A stretch of 30,027 bases of DNA from an uncultured Bacteroidales bacterium (GCA_937949745.1 CALECM010000063.1:1-30027); one strand, 5' to 3'; counted from the first letter of the stretch, positions 1 to 8,707 are shown. Numbers and translations are program-made. Notes: generated from the letters alone by a model not told the origin.

Positions 1-26
1 TTCCCTACACGACGCTCTTCCGATCT
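1..26 (+). other. Illumina sequencing adapter remnant
   Basis: The window opens with the 3' part of the standard Illumina TruSeq read-1 adapter; its last 20 bases read ACACGACGCTCTTCCGATCT. This is synthetic library sequence left on the contig, not genomic DNA. Base 1 is therefore a contig end, and the sequence right after it deserves caution. Confidence 0.97.
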
Positions 27-749
27 ATATATAATACACCCGTTTACTTATGCAAATTTACATTTTTAGAGTATAGAATCAAGTAATGTTAATAAAATAA
101 TGTATCATAGCTTTATATAAACACGACAAGTTATTAATTTATAGACTATTAAATACTGATACCTAAATAATCAAGCAATGTTAATAACCAAGTCCCGCCA
201 ATTAAAGCCATACAACATATAATTATAGATAACTATCTGGTTTTTATTTTTTTAATATAAATAAACCTAAATTGAGCGTGTCTTTGCATCTAATGGAGAG
301 TCATCCTTTTTCAATTGTAAATTGTGTAAAAATGCGTTAATCTACATCAATAGCGTGTATACTTTTGTAAACATGTATAGGGTGATCAAATGTGTAACAT
401 TACATTTGTAATCGTTTGCATTTGTAGCAGTAGCGTCACTAATGAATTATAATTTTGAATAAACAGTAAACTAAGGTATTGTTCGTTTATAAATGAGATA
501 TAGCTTGTGGCAATACTTCCGGAAGTGGAATATTCGATTCTCAGAGAGTTGAGATCCGGTTTTATGATTATTATCGCTTAGGCAAATAACTATTCTCAGT
601 AAAAAATAAATTTGTTGAAATTAAATCGAAAATTACTAGATCTCCCCTACTCCGCATTTATACTAATATTTATGCTTCGGCCGTTAATCAAAGTATGGTT
701 TCATTTGTTGATTCTATATTAAATTGATAATTTAAATAAATCCTGTTAT
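27..749. other. AT-rich region without a recognisable gene
   Basis: About 720 bases run from the adapter to porX. The stretch is much richer in A and T than the coding DNA that follows and holds no ORF I would accept on either strand. I see no tRNA, rRNA or riboswitch pattern. Two isolated matches to the Bacteroidetes -7 motif TAnnTTTG occur on the + strand at 401-408 and 450-457, without a good -33 partner, so they may be chance in AT-rich DNA. The part nearest 750 must include the porX promoter, but I could not fix it. Confidence 0.6.
77..187 (+). repeat. Pair of 19-bp near-identical direct repeats
   Basis: Positions 77-95 (AATCAAGTAATGTTAATAA) and 169-187 (AATCAAGCAATGTTAATAA) differ at one base and start 92 bases apart. 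They lie in the gene-free AT-rich stretch near the contig end. No function is evident, and low-complexity AT-rich sequence can produce such pairs by chance. Confidence 0.4.
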
Positions 750-2300
750 ATGAAAGTAAAAATCCTGTGGGCTGATGACGAAATAGATCTTTTAAAACCC
801 CATATCCTATTTTTGGAAAATAAAGGGTATGAAGTAATTCCCGTCGTGAGTGGAAATGAAGCCATTGAAGTATTGGAAAAAGAGATTATAGATATTATCT
901 TCCTGGATGAACAAATGCCCGGATTAAGCGGCATTGAGACCATGAAACAAATCAAATCGCATTACCAGCATATTCCTGTCGTCATGATCACCAAAAGTGA
1001 AGAGGAGCATATCATGGAAGATGCCATAGGTTCCAATATTGCCGATTATCTTATTAAACCCGTTAATCCTAACCAGATACTGCTTTGTCTGAAAAAGATC
1101 ATCGACAATAAAAAGATTATATCCGAAAAAAGTACGATTGCCTATCAGGAAGCATTCAGGGATATTTCCATGAGAATTTCCGACCGTCTATCGATCAAAG
1201 AGTGGGAAGATTTATATAAGGAATTAATCTATTGGGAACTGGAATTGGACAAGATTGAAGATACCGGGGTATCGGAAATCCTGGCAAATCAAAAAGAAGA
1301 AGCCAATACCCAATTTTCCAAATACATCGCAAGGAATTATATGGACTGGCTCCATAATAAAAGCGATGAAAAACCCCTACTCTCCCACACCTTATTAAAA
1401 GAGAAGCTGTTCCCGTCCCTTTCGGATAATAAACCTACTTTTTTATTTGTAGTGGACAATCTCCGTTACGACCAGTGGAAAACCATCCAGCCGTTTATCA
1501 ACAATTATTACAGGGCCGAATCGGAAGACCTGAGCTACAGTATACTTCCCACGGCAACTCATTATGCCCGGAACGCTTTGTTTGCCGGATTAATGCCTTC
1601 CGAAATTGCTAAAAAATATCCCCGTTACTGGGTTAATGAAAATGATGAGGGCGGTAAAAATCAGTTTGAACAGGAATTGCTGGGGGAATATCTTAAAAGA
1701 TACGGTAAGAATGTTAAGTACTCTTTCTCTAAAATCCTTAACATAGATTTTGGGAAAAAAGTATTCGATAATTTTCATAAACTACTTTCCAACTCGTTGA
1801 ATGTGATTGTAATCAATTTTGTGGATATGCTTTCCCATGCCAGGACCGACGTGGATATTATCCGGGAACTGGCCGACGATGAAAAATCATACCGTAGTGT
1901 GACCGCTTCCTGGTTCGAGAATTCCATTATGTTCGAAATGATCAAATATCTTGCAGAAAGAAAAATTACATTCTTCCTGACCACCGACCATGGTACAATC
2001 AAAATAGATCGTCCCATAAAAGTTATCGGAGATAAAAATATCAATACCAACCTAAGGTATAAGGTCGGACGTAACCTGGATTATAACCCGAAAGAAGTAT
2101 ACGAAGTAAAAAATCCCGGGGACGCTTATCTACCCCAGGAAGGCGTTACACACCGATATATATTTGCCACGAAAAATGATTTCTTCGCTTATCCGAATAA
2201 CTATAACCACTACGTGAACTACTATAAGAACACATTCCAGCATGGCGGAATTTCCATGGAAGAGATGTTAACTCCTTTTATTAAGCTGATACCTAAATAG
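750..2300 (+). CDS. porX: PorX-type response regulator with PglZ domain
   Basis: 516 aa, cytoplasmic. Residues 1-120 form a CheY-like receiver with acidic pocket D9/D10, phospho-acceptor D53 (LDEQMPG), switch residue T81 and conserved K103. The rest is a PglZ domain of the alkaline-phosphatase superfamily, with the metal-site stretches DNLRYDQW at 236-243 and TTDHG at 411-415. There is no DNA-binding output domain. This architecture defines PorX of Bacteroidetes, which with the kinase PorY (and the sigma factor SigP in Porphyromonas) controls type IX secretion; the PglZ domain has been described as a zinc-dependent phosphodiesterase. No porY lies in the window. The gene stands alone and meets the glycosyltransferase gene tail to tail with a 3-base gap. 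The start is the first ATG before the receiver and gives the family's usual length. Confidence 0.93.
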   Translation: MKVKILWADDEIDLLKPHILFLENKGYEVIPVVSGNEAIEVLEKEIIDIIFLDEQMPGLSGIETMKQIKSHYQHIPVVMITKSEEEHIMEDAIGSNIADYLIKPVNPNQILLCLKKIIDNKKIISEKSTIAYQEAFRDISMRISDRLSIKEWEDLYKELIYWELELDKIEDTGVSEILANQKEEANTQFSKYIARNYMDWLHNKSDEKPLLSHTLLKEKLFPSLSDNKPTFLFVVDNLRYDQWKTIQPFINNYYRAESEDLSYSILPTATHYARNALFAGLMPSEIAKKYPRYWVNENDEGGKNQFEQELLGEYLKRYGKNVKYSFSKILNIDFGKKVFDNFHKLLSNSLNVIVINFVDMLSHARTDVDIIRELADDEKSYRSVTASWFENSIMFEMIKYLAERKITFFLTTDHGTIKIDRPIKVIGDKNINTNLRYKVGRNLDYNPKEVYEVKNPGDAYLPQEGVTHRYIFATKNDFFAYPNNYNHYVNYYKNTFQHGGISMEEMLTPFIKLIPK

Positions 2301-2303
2301 AAG

Positions 2304-3269
2304 TTATTTTTTTTGATCTAATTTTTTGGATATCAAATATCTGTTCCTGTCGCTTGAAGACCGGGAGATCATTTCTCCCAAAAATCCCGACATGAACAGG
2401 ATTACACCGAAAATCATAGCCAGTAATGCCAGGTAAAATAAAGGCTGATCGGTAACCTGCCTGTAATTCTCCACCTGGTTGTACAGATTCACTAACTTAG
2501 CAACGATAAGCCATACGGTGATAATTCCACCTAATAGGAAACTCAGGCTACCCAAAAGGCCGAAAAAATGCATCGGCTTTTTACCGAACCTGGAAATAAA
2601 GGAAATAGAGATGAGGTCAAGAAAGCCATTCACAAACCTGTTCCATCCGAATTTTGTGGTGCCGTATTTACGTTTACGATGTTGCACCACTTTCTCCCCT
2701 ATATTATGAAAACCTGCCCATTTTGCAATAACCGGGATATACCGGTGCATTTCCCCGTATACTTCAATGGCTTTCACTACTTCTCCTTTATACGCCTTCA
2801 AACCGCAGTTAAAATCATGGAGTTTGATATGTGACATTTTACGGGTTGTCCAGTTAAAGAATTTAGAGGGGATATTCTTGGCAAATTTTGAATCGTAACG
2901 TACCTTTTTCCATCCTGAAACCAGGTCGTACCCTTCTTTCATGATCATATCATATAGTTCCGGAATTTCATCCGGAGAATCCTGAAGATCGGCATCCATG
3001 GTAATTACCACATCACCTTGTGCCGCCTCAAATCCAACATTCAGCGCGGCCGATTTACCATAATTCCTCCTGAATCCGATTCCTCTGATCTGAGAAAATC
3101 TGGTTTGGAGCTCTTCAATGATTTGCCATGAGCGATCGGTGGAACCGTCATCCACCATTATAATTTCATAACTATAATGATGTTCTTCCATCACCCGGTC
3201 GATCCATTCCACCAGTTCGGGAAGCGATTCTTCTTCATTATATAAAGGTACAATTACAGAAATATCCAT
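2304..3269 (-). CDS. Family 2 glycosyltransferase, polyprenyl-phosphate type
   Basis: 321 aa. An N-terminal GT-A domain (about 1-225) begins with the typical MDISVIVPLYNEEESLPELV, has VDDGSTD at 39-45 and the metal-binding DAD at 92-94 followed by LQDSPDE. Two hydrophobic segments follow near 235-257 and 276-300, then a basic tail. This is the DPM1/GtrB-like layout, in which a sugar is moved from a nucleotide donor to a polyprenyl phosphate at the inner face of the inner membrane. The sugar cannot be read from the sequence. It lies 2 bases after the DUF4199 gene on the same strand, so the two are probably cotranscribed. Such pairs are common in Bacteroidetes as I recall, but I could not check this. 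Confidence 0.88.
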   Translation of the reverse strand: MDISVIVPLYNEEESLPELVEWIDRVMEEHHYSYEIIMVDDGSTDRSWQIIEELQTRFSQIRGIGFRRNYGKSAALNVGFEAAQGDVVITMDADLQDSPDEIPELYDMIMKEGYDLVSGWKKVRYDSKFAKNIPSKFFNWTTRKMSHIKLHDFNCGLKAYKGEVVKAIEVYGEMHRYIPVIAKWAGFHNIGEKVVQHRKRKYGTTKFGWNRFVNGFLDLISISFISRFGKKPMHFFGLLGSLSFLLGGIITVWLIVAKLVNLYNQVENYRQVTDQPLFYLALLAMIFGVILFMSGFLGEMISRSSSDRNRYLISKKLDQKK

Positions 3270-3271
3270 AT

Positions 3272-4180
3272 TTATTCGTTAATTTCGTTATTCATCTCAT
3301 CCTCTCCCTCATTTCCCGCAGGTTCTTCCGTATCCGGGTCTTTCTTTTTCCTGTATAAGTATAAAGAAACAAAAAGTCCGAATAACAAACCGTAGATCAA
3401 AACGGAAAGGGAAAAATAGAGCGCCGCGGCAAAAATATTATCATATCGCGGAATGGTCGCTTTACCCTCATCTATCTTACGGGTTAACAGCGAATTTTGT
3501 TCCATACCCGATAAAGTGGCGGCGATTATTTTTTTAAATTGTTCTTCACAACCGGAATCTATAAGGTCTTGTTGCTGAAGAGTTATTTCAGCCAGTTCTA
3601 CCAGGTTTTTCCTGGCATAACCGTCAAAATTCTTTAATTCGAACTTATCCGCATCAGGGAGTTTCCTGTTCATCATCCGGATTTCGTAATACAATCTTAA
3701 GGTATCTAATTTCGGGGAGATGATGGCATTACATGATTCGGAACCGGATATGGCCAATCGTTCCTGGGTATACCGGACATAATCCGTTAAATCTTTTTGG
3801 GTAACCGTATCTTTTTCGATTTTTTCGATATATTTCGCTTCATTCCTTGAATTCAATTTACTGAGTTCTTCTTTATCAATGACCGAGTAATGAATATTTA
3901 AATAAAAGAATACGATGAAGAATCCCAGCAATGAGATCAGAAAACTTAAAAGGTAGGCCTTCCCGAATTTAATTTCACCGTCCAGTATATCGTCGCGGTA
4001 TTCTTTGATCCCCAGATATAAAGTTCCGATAAATAGTAATACCATCAGGAGATCGAGAACCGGACCGAAAGGATATATATCCAGGTTGCTTAGATAACTA
4101 TTGAGAAATCGTAACAGCGAAACCCCTGCTCCGAGGATCAAACCCCACTTGATAATTATAACGGATCCTTTTTTCTTCAT
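3272..4180 (-). CDS. DUF4199-family inner-membrane protein
   Basis: 302 aa. Hydrophobic segments lie near residues 8-25, 37-57 and 77-97, followed by a long charged region (about 98-240) and a last transmembrane stretch near 246-272. The C-terminal tail is very acidic (EEPAGNEGEDEMNNEINE). The N-terminal part, with LGIKEYRDDILDGEIKFGKA between membrane segments, resembles DUF4199 proteins of Bacteroidetes, whose role is unknown. It is the first gene of a two-gene unit with the glycosyltransferase and has a clear -7 promoter motif 18 bases upstream. A helper role in glycolipid or cell-envelope glycan assembly is only an inference from the neighbour. Confidence 0.75.
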   Translation of the reverse strand: MKKKGSVIIIKWGLILGAGVSLLRFLNSYLSNLDIYPFGPVLDLLMVLLFIGTLYLGIKEYRDDILDGEIKFGKAYLLSFLISLLGFFIVFFYLNIHYSVIDKEELSKLNSRNEAKYIEKIEKDTVTQKDLTDYVRYTQERLAISGSESCNAIISPKLDTLRLYYEIRMMNRKLPDADKFELKNFDGYARKNLVELAEITLQQQDLIDSGCEEQFKKIIAATLSGMEQNSLLTRKIDEGKATIPRYDNIFAAALYFSLSVLIYGLLFGLFVSLYLYRKKKDPDTEEPAGNEGEDEMNNEINE

Positions 4181-4197
4181 AGTCAGTTTTTAAAGGC

Positions 4198-4206
4198 GCA
4201 AAATTA
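4198..4206 (-). promoter_or_regulatory. -7 promoter element of the DUF4199-glycosyltransferase unit
   Basis: Read on the minus strand this is TAATTTTGC, an exact match to the Bacteroidetes -7 consensus TAnnTTTG. It lies 18 bases before the DUF4199 start codon. An upstream TTTTACG is a weak -33 candidate. The implied 5' leader is about 10 bases. Confidence 0.6.
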
Positions 4207-4322
4207 CATAAAAATCGTAAAATATTCTCTTTATAATTTTATTATGCCGGATATTATCACATTAAATTAAATCTTTTTATCTGTAATACTATAATATTTC
4301 TGTTTACGTTATTAAAATTATG

Positions 4323-4331
4323 TATTTTTGC
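4323..4331 (+). promoter_or_regulatory. -7 promoter element of the acyl-synthetase/GNAT unit
   Basis: TATTTTTGC fits TAnnTTTG exactly. A GTTTACG about 17 bases upstream is a possible -33 box. The start codon at 4412 gives a leader of about 75 bases. It is divergent from the minus-strand promoter at 4198-4206, so this 231-base gap serves both directions. Confidence 0.6.
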
Positions 4332-4411
4332 ACACATAAAATTGAACCGATACATCATATTATTATGTTATACCTCCTGATATCGGATAGTATTAATCAA
4401 TTCCAGACCAA

Positions 4412-6904
4412 ATGTTTACCGTAAGAAATAAAACTGCGATCCAGTTCAAGAACCGTTCTCTGTCCTATTGTGAACTATCCAGGCATATAAGCTGCTTTGC
4501 CGACAAATTCAGTCAACTTGTTCCGGGATCCGGTTCAAAAGTAATTATTTTTGGAGAAAACTCTATAGAATGGGTTATCAGTTTATATGCGATATGGAAA
4601 AATGACGGTATCGCAATTCCCGTGGATGTGCAATCGGGCTGGGACGAGTTTACGCATATATTAAAAGATGCTCAACCGGACCTGATCGTGGTATCGGAAA
4701 GTAAAAAGGATATGGCTGAACTGGCAATAGAAGAAGTGGGACTTCAAGTTCCCGTTATAGCCTTCCAAAATATTGATACCCATTCCGTTGACCAATATTC
4801 CGAAGAAGATTATTCTCCCTCCGACAGGGAAAAAACGGCTCTTATCGTCTATACTTCCGGAACGACCGGTTCTTCCAAAGGCGTTATGTTATCTTTCACC
4901 AACCTCTATTTTATTGTAAATGCGGTATGTAACGATATCAAGATCTTCCGTGAAGAATTTAATACGATGATGTTGCTTCCGGTACATCATATATTACCCT
5001 TAATGGGCAGTATTGTGGCTCCTTTGTATAGCGGACAGACGATCCATATTGCAGAGAATCTAGCTTCAGATACGATATTGGAAACCCTAAAGCAGGGAAA
5101 AATTGCCATCATTATCGGAGTCCCCAGACTTTATGAGGCTTTGGCCAAAGGCGTCATGACCAAGATTAACGGCAGTTTTGCCACCAAATCCGTATACAAA
5201 TTGGCAAGCCTGATGAAATGGAGATGGTTTTCTCAAAAAATATTTAAAACCGTACATGATAAATTCGGCGGTCATTTACGTTTTTTGGTATCGGGCGGCG
5301 CTGCTTTGCCGGTGGAAACCGGTCGGGTTTTCAAGACGCTGGGATTCGAAATACTGGAAGGCTACGGAATGACGGAAACAGCCCCCCTTATCAGTTTTAC
5401 CCACCCGGGAAAATGGACTGTTGGTTATGCCGGATATCCTTTGCGAGGCATGGAGTTCAAGATCGATAACGGAGAAGTCGTGGTAAAAGGAGCCAATGTA
5501 ATGCAGGGTTATTACAACCGTCCGGAAGAAACGGCCCAGGTAATGCAGGATGGCTGGTTTCATACGGGTGACCTTGGATTTTTAGACAAACGTGGGTTGA
5601 AATTAACCGGAAGGAGAAAAGAACTTATCGTGACTTCCAACGGGAAAAATATCGATCCTGTGGAACTGGAAAACAAACTTTGTAAGATATCCCCTTTCAT
5701 CCAGGAAGCAGGCGTATTTATGGAAGACGGCATATTGCAGGCCGTCATCTTACCGGATATAAACCAGGTAAGGACAAAATCGGTACAGGAGCTCCCCGAG
5801 ATCATTAAAAACAGTATTCTCGATTTTAATAATAAAGTAGCTCCATATAAACGTATCAAACGCCACCATATCATCTCGGAAGAACTTCCGAAAACCCGTA
5901 TGGGAAAGATCCAGCGCTTTAAATTGAGTTCTTTTATCCAGAAACCTGAAATTAAAATTGAACAGGAAAATGCGGTTCATTCGGAAGAGTATGGATTACT
6001 GAAAACCTTTATCGAAAAAGAAACAGGCATGACAGCGAGGGAAAATGACCATTTTGAGATCGATCTTTCGATGGATTCCCTCTCCAGGGTAGCGCTTTGG
6101 GCCTTTATAGAGAAAGCATTCGGAATTACGATGAATGAGGCTCAGTTGAACGAATTGAATACATTACATAAGCTGGAAGAGTTCGTTAAAGTGAATGCTA
6201 CGGAACCCTCGGACCGTAAGAAGGTAGAATGGAGCGAGATCCTTACTGCAAAAATATCCGATATAGACCTGCCGAAAGCGGGATTGTTGAATAAGACCAT
6301 CACTTTTTCGGCCCGTTACCTTTTACGTATTATTTACCGTTATAAAACACGCGGAACATCCAATATTCCCAATGAACCCTGTATTTTGGTGGCTAATCAC
6401 CAGAGTATGCTGGACGGGATCCTGATCACCACTTCCCTCGAAAGAAAAATCAATAAAAAAACGTATCTTCTGGCTAAGGAAAAACACTGGAAAAACAGGG
6501 TTATGAATTTTATGGCTAAAAAGAACAATATCATTTTAATGGATATTAACCATAATCTTCGGGAAGCATTGCAGCAACTCTCATATTTACTGAAAAACGG
6601 TAAGAATGTGATTATTTTCCCTGAAGGAACACGTTCCAAAAACGGTATCCGGGATTTTAAAGATACCTTTGCCATTCTGAGTAAAGAGTTAAATGTACCG
6701 ATTGTGCCGGTTGTGATCAACGGAGCGGATACGGCGGTAAGCAAATCAATGATCTTACCGCGTTCCAAGGCTTTATCCGTGGATTTTCTCGAATCCGTAT
6801 ACCCAAAGCAGGATGAGAACTACCAGGAATTGAAAAACCGGGTAAAATCCATGATCAGCGCAAAATTCGAATCCTATCGGGAAAGTCGGAAACAGAAAAA
6901 ATAA
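4412..6904 (+). CDS. Acyl-activating enzyme / acyl carrier / PlsC acyltransferase fusion
   Basis: 830 aa with three domains. (1) Residues about 15-505 are an AMP-forming acyl-CoA/acyl-ACP synthetase: P-loop YTSGTTGSSKG at 147-157, GYGMTET at 317-323, HTGD at 384-387 and catalytic K499 in KTRMGK. (2) About 520-600 is an acyl carrier domain with DLSMDSLS, where S556 would take phosphopantetheine. (3) About 635-830 is a PlsC/LPLAT acyltransferase with NHQSMLD (H663, D668) and FPEGTRS at 736-742. The expected chemistry is fatty-acid activation, loading on the built-in carrier and transfer to a lipid acceptor. It resembles bacterial Aas (acyl-ACP synthetase plus 2-acylglycerophosphoethanolamine acyltransferase) but has an extra carrier domain and the domains in a different order. 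The GNAT-fold gene follows after 16 bases. Confidence 0.88.
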   Translation: MFTVRNKTAIQFKNRSLSYCELSRHISCFADKFSQLVPGSGSKVIIFGENSIEWVISLYAIWKNDGIAIPVDVQSGWDEFTHILKDAQPDLIVVSESKKDMAELAIEEVGLQVPVIAFQNIDTHSVDQYSEEDYSPSDREKTALIVYTSGTTGSSKGVMLSFTNLYFIVNAVCNDIKIFREEFNTMMLLPVHHILPLMGSIVAPLYSGQTIHIAENLASDTILETLKQGKIAIIIGVPRLYEALAKGVMTKINGSFATKSVYKLASLMKWRWFSQKIFKTVHDKFGGHLRFLVSGGAALPVETGRVFKTLGFEILEGYGMTETAPLISFTHPGKWTVGYAGYPLRGMEFKIDNGEVVVKGANVMQGYYNRPEETAQVMQDGWFHTGDLGFLDKRGLKLTGRRKELIVTSNGKNIDPVELENKLCKISPFIQEAGVFMEDGILQAVILPDINQVRTKSVQELPEIIKNSILDFNNKVAPYKRIKRHHIISEELPKTRMGKIQRFKLSSFIQKPEIKIEQENAVHSEEYGLLKTFIEKETGMTARENDHFEIDLSMDSLSRVALWAFIEKAFGITMNEAQLNELNTLHKLEEFVKVNATEPSDRKKVEWSEILTAKISDIDLPKAGLLNKTITFSARYLLRIIYRYKTRGTSNIPNEPCILVANHQSMLDGILITTSLERKINKKTYLLAKEKHWKNRVMNFMAKKNNIILMDINHNLREALQQLSYLLKNGKNVIIFPEGTRSKNGIRDFKDTFAILSKELNVPIVPVVINGADTAVSKSMILPRSKALSVDFLESVYPKQDENYQELKNRVKSMISAKFESYRESRKQKK

Positions 6905-6920
6905 TTAATATTTTTGTCAC

Positions 6921-8042
6921 ATGGATAAAAATATTACTGTTAAAGAAATATCAACTACGGAAGAAATCTGGGATTTCATCCGTTTTCCTCAGACTTTATA
7001 CAAAGACGTACCTCAGTATGTTCCCGCCCTGGAAGCGGAAGAATGGAATACGCTCACCCAGCATCCGGCCCTGAAATTCTGTGATCTTCGAATGTGGATG
7101 GCTTACAAAGGAGACCAGCCTGTGGGGCGTATAGCGGGTATTATTAACCATCGGTATAACCGGTATTATCAAAAACGGAGGATACGTTTCGGCTGGCTGG
7201 ATTTCATTGATGATCCGGAAGTTTTACAAACTCTTATCAGGAAAGTAGAGAAATGGGGTGCCGGATTGGAATTAGACGAGATGGCCGGTCCCTCGCGCTT
7301 CACCAATATGGAGAAGCAAGGCATGATGATCCAGGGCTTTGACGTAGTGCCTTCCGTCGCTACTGATTACAATGCGCCTTATTATCCGTTGTTAATGGAA
7401 AAATCGAGATTTGAAAAAGAGACCGACTTCATCCAGTATAAGATTAAAGTAGATCCCGTCCCGGACTCAATTAACCGTTTATACGACATCATCAGCAAAA
7501 GATATAACGTTACCGTCAAAGAATTCGGCAGTAATAAAGAAATGGCTGAATACGGCATGAAATTCCTGGATGCTTTGAACGAATCTTTTTCCGGAAATTA
7601 TAACTTCATTCCTTTGGACGATGAAGAGAAGGAATATCTGATCAGGAATCATATCACTCAGATACAACCGGATCTTGTTTCCGTACTAACGGATGAAAAG
7701 GACCGGGTATTGGGCTTTGCCCTCTGCATGCCTTCGCTAAGCATGGCTTTGCAAAAAGCCGGCGGGAAAGTATTTCCCTTTAAAAGACACCATGTTAATA
7801 AGGCTTTCCGCAAAAATGATACGGTAGACCTGTTACTGACCGGTATTATTCCGGAATGGCAATCCCGGGGAATCCATGCATTATATCATAAACTGCTCAA
7901 TGAGGCTTTCCTTAACCGGGGTTATCAATATGCCATCACCAATCCGCAGGCGGAAAACCTTATCGCCGGCCGGGTATGGGACAAGTATGATTCCCAGGTA
8001 TATTGCAAAAAGAGGTGCTATGTGAAAAGGATATTCAGATAA
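6921..8042 (+). CDS. GNAT-fold N-acyltransferase (possible ceramide-synthase-like)
   Basis: 373 aa, soluble, no signal peptide. The N-terminal half carries YVPALEAEEW and then MAYKGDQPVGRIAGIINHRYN, typical of large GNAT-superfamily proteins often annotated as YghO-like N-acetyltransferases. The C-terminal half has the GNAT acyl-CoA/acyl-ACP binding region around residues 305-330 (TGIIPEWQSRGIHALYHKLL). Close coupling (16 bases) to the acyl-synthetase/carrier fusion suggests the two act on one acyl chain. The bacterial ceramide synthase bCerS of Caulobacter is, as I recall, also a GNAT-fold protein encoded near an acyl-ACP synthetase and a carrier protein, and Bacteroidales do make sphingolipids. 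That substrate assignment is an inference; an amine-acylating role is the safer statement. Confidence 0.7.
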   Translation: MDKNITVKEISTTEEIWDFIRFPQTLYKDVPQYVPALEAEEWNTLTQHPALKFCDLRMWMAYKGDQPVGRIAGIINHRYNRYYQKRRIRFGWLDFIDDPEVLQTLIRKVEKWGAGLELDEMAGPSRFTNMEKQGMMIQGFDVVPSVATDYNAPYYPLLMEKSRFEKETDFIQYKIKVDPVPDSINRLYDIISKRYNVTVKEFGSNKEMAEYGMKFLDALNESFSGNYNFIPLDDEEKEYLIRNHITQIQPDLVSVLTDEKDRVLGFALCMPSLSMALQKAGGKVFPFKRHHVNKAFRKNDTVDLLLTGIIPEWQSRGIHALYHKLLNEAFLNRGYQYAITNPQAENLIAGRVWDKYDSQVYCKKRCYVKRIFR

Positions 8043-8087
8043 TTATAGCCGGTAATCCTTCCCTATTCTTATATTTATTATTTTGCC

Positions 8088-8174
8088 TCATCCTGAATGG
8101 CCACTGAGATTATCGAAGTGGGAAAGTGAAGGATCACTATTGGAAGCAGATTCTTCGTTTAACTCAGAATGACA
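8088..8174. repeat. REP-like palindrome copy 1 (diverged)
   Basis: The left arm TCATCCTGAA is interrupted by extra bases before CGAAGTG and GTGAAGGATC; the right arm GATTCTTCGTT...ACTCAGAATGACA is intact. It is the most decayed of the three long copies and the one nearest the GNAT gene. Confidence 0.75.
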
Positions 8175-8309
8175 AAAGTAATATCGATGGAAATACCATT
8201 AAGTATGTCGGATTTTACATATCTGTACTGAGCAGATTATAGATTCTCGCTGATCGCTCAACATGGCAAAATATGTTCATCCCCACTTATTCCGGTAGTC
8301 ACTCCTTCT

Positions 8310-8374
8310 GTCATCCTGAACGAAGTGAAGGATCTCTATTGGGAAAAAGATTCTTCGTTGCACTCAGAATGACA
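8310..8374. repeat. REP-like palindrome copy 2
   Basis: The left arm GTCATCCTGAACGAAGTGAA continuing to GGATCT pairs with the right arm starting AGATTCTTCGTT and ending CTCAGAATGAC, at 19 of 26 positions, around a short A-rich loop. This is the best-preserved copy. Confidence 0.85.
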
Positions 8375-8508
8375 AAAGTAGAATTACCGAAATGACATTA
8401 AGTATGTGCGGGATTTTCCATATATGTACTGAGCAGATCAGATGTTTCGCTGATCGCTCAACATGACAAAGTGCACTATTTCCCACTTATTCCGGTAGTC
8501 ACCCCCCT

Positions 8509-8572
8509 GTCATCCTGAACGAAGTGAAGGATCTCTATTGGCAAAGGATTCTTCATTTCACTCAGAATGACA
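8509..8572. repeat. REP-like palindrome copy 3
   Basis: Left arm identical to copy 2 (GTCATCCTGAACGAAGTGAA...). The right arm is GGATTCTTCATTTCACTCAG...ATGACA, with a few substitutions. It lies 199 bases after copy 2. Confidence 0.85.
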
Positions 8573-8707
8573 AAAGTAATATCGATGGAAAAACCATTAA
8601 ATAAGTCGGGATTTTCCATATATGCATTGAGCAGATTATATATTCTCGCTAATCGCTCAAAGGATGGATCAAGATTCTAAATCAATCGGCAAATGAACTT
8701 GTCGAAG

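Larger units (their letters stand above)
8088..8665. repeat. Tandem array, about 200-bp unit, three copies, REP-like
   Basis: The convergent gap between the GNAT gene and mce is filled by three diverged copies of a unit of about 198-201 bp. Landmarks recur in order: CATCCTGAA at 8089, 8312 and 8511; CTCAGAATGACAAAAG at 8163, 8363 and 8561; ATTCCGGTAGTCAC at 8289 and 8489; and a second shorter palindrome at 8224, 8425 and 8623. Each unit thus carries one long palindrome (CATCCTGAACGAAGTG ... CACTCAGAATGACA) and one short one (ACTGAGCAGAT ... CGCTGATCGCTCAACATGACA). The core resembles the widespread intergenic repeat TCATCCTGAGCGAAGCGAAG. No ORF is present. Confidence 0.9.

Noticed and set aside
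156..2299. A 14-base match CTGATACCTAAATA shared by 156-169 and the end of porX (2286-2299)
   Set aside because: One such pair is expected by chance in 30 kb of A/T-biased sequence, and nothing else around the two sites matches.
4348..4396. Inverted repeat CCGATA ... TATCGG in the leader of the acyl-synthetase gene
   Set aside because: Only 6 bp with a loop of more than 30 bases; too weak to call a regulatory structure.
8088..8665. CRISPR-like regular repeats
   Set aside because: The period is about 200 bp, the units are diverged along their whole length and the sequences between palindromes are themselves repeated. There are no unique spacers and no cas genes.
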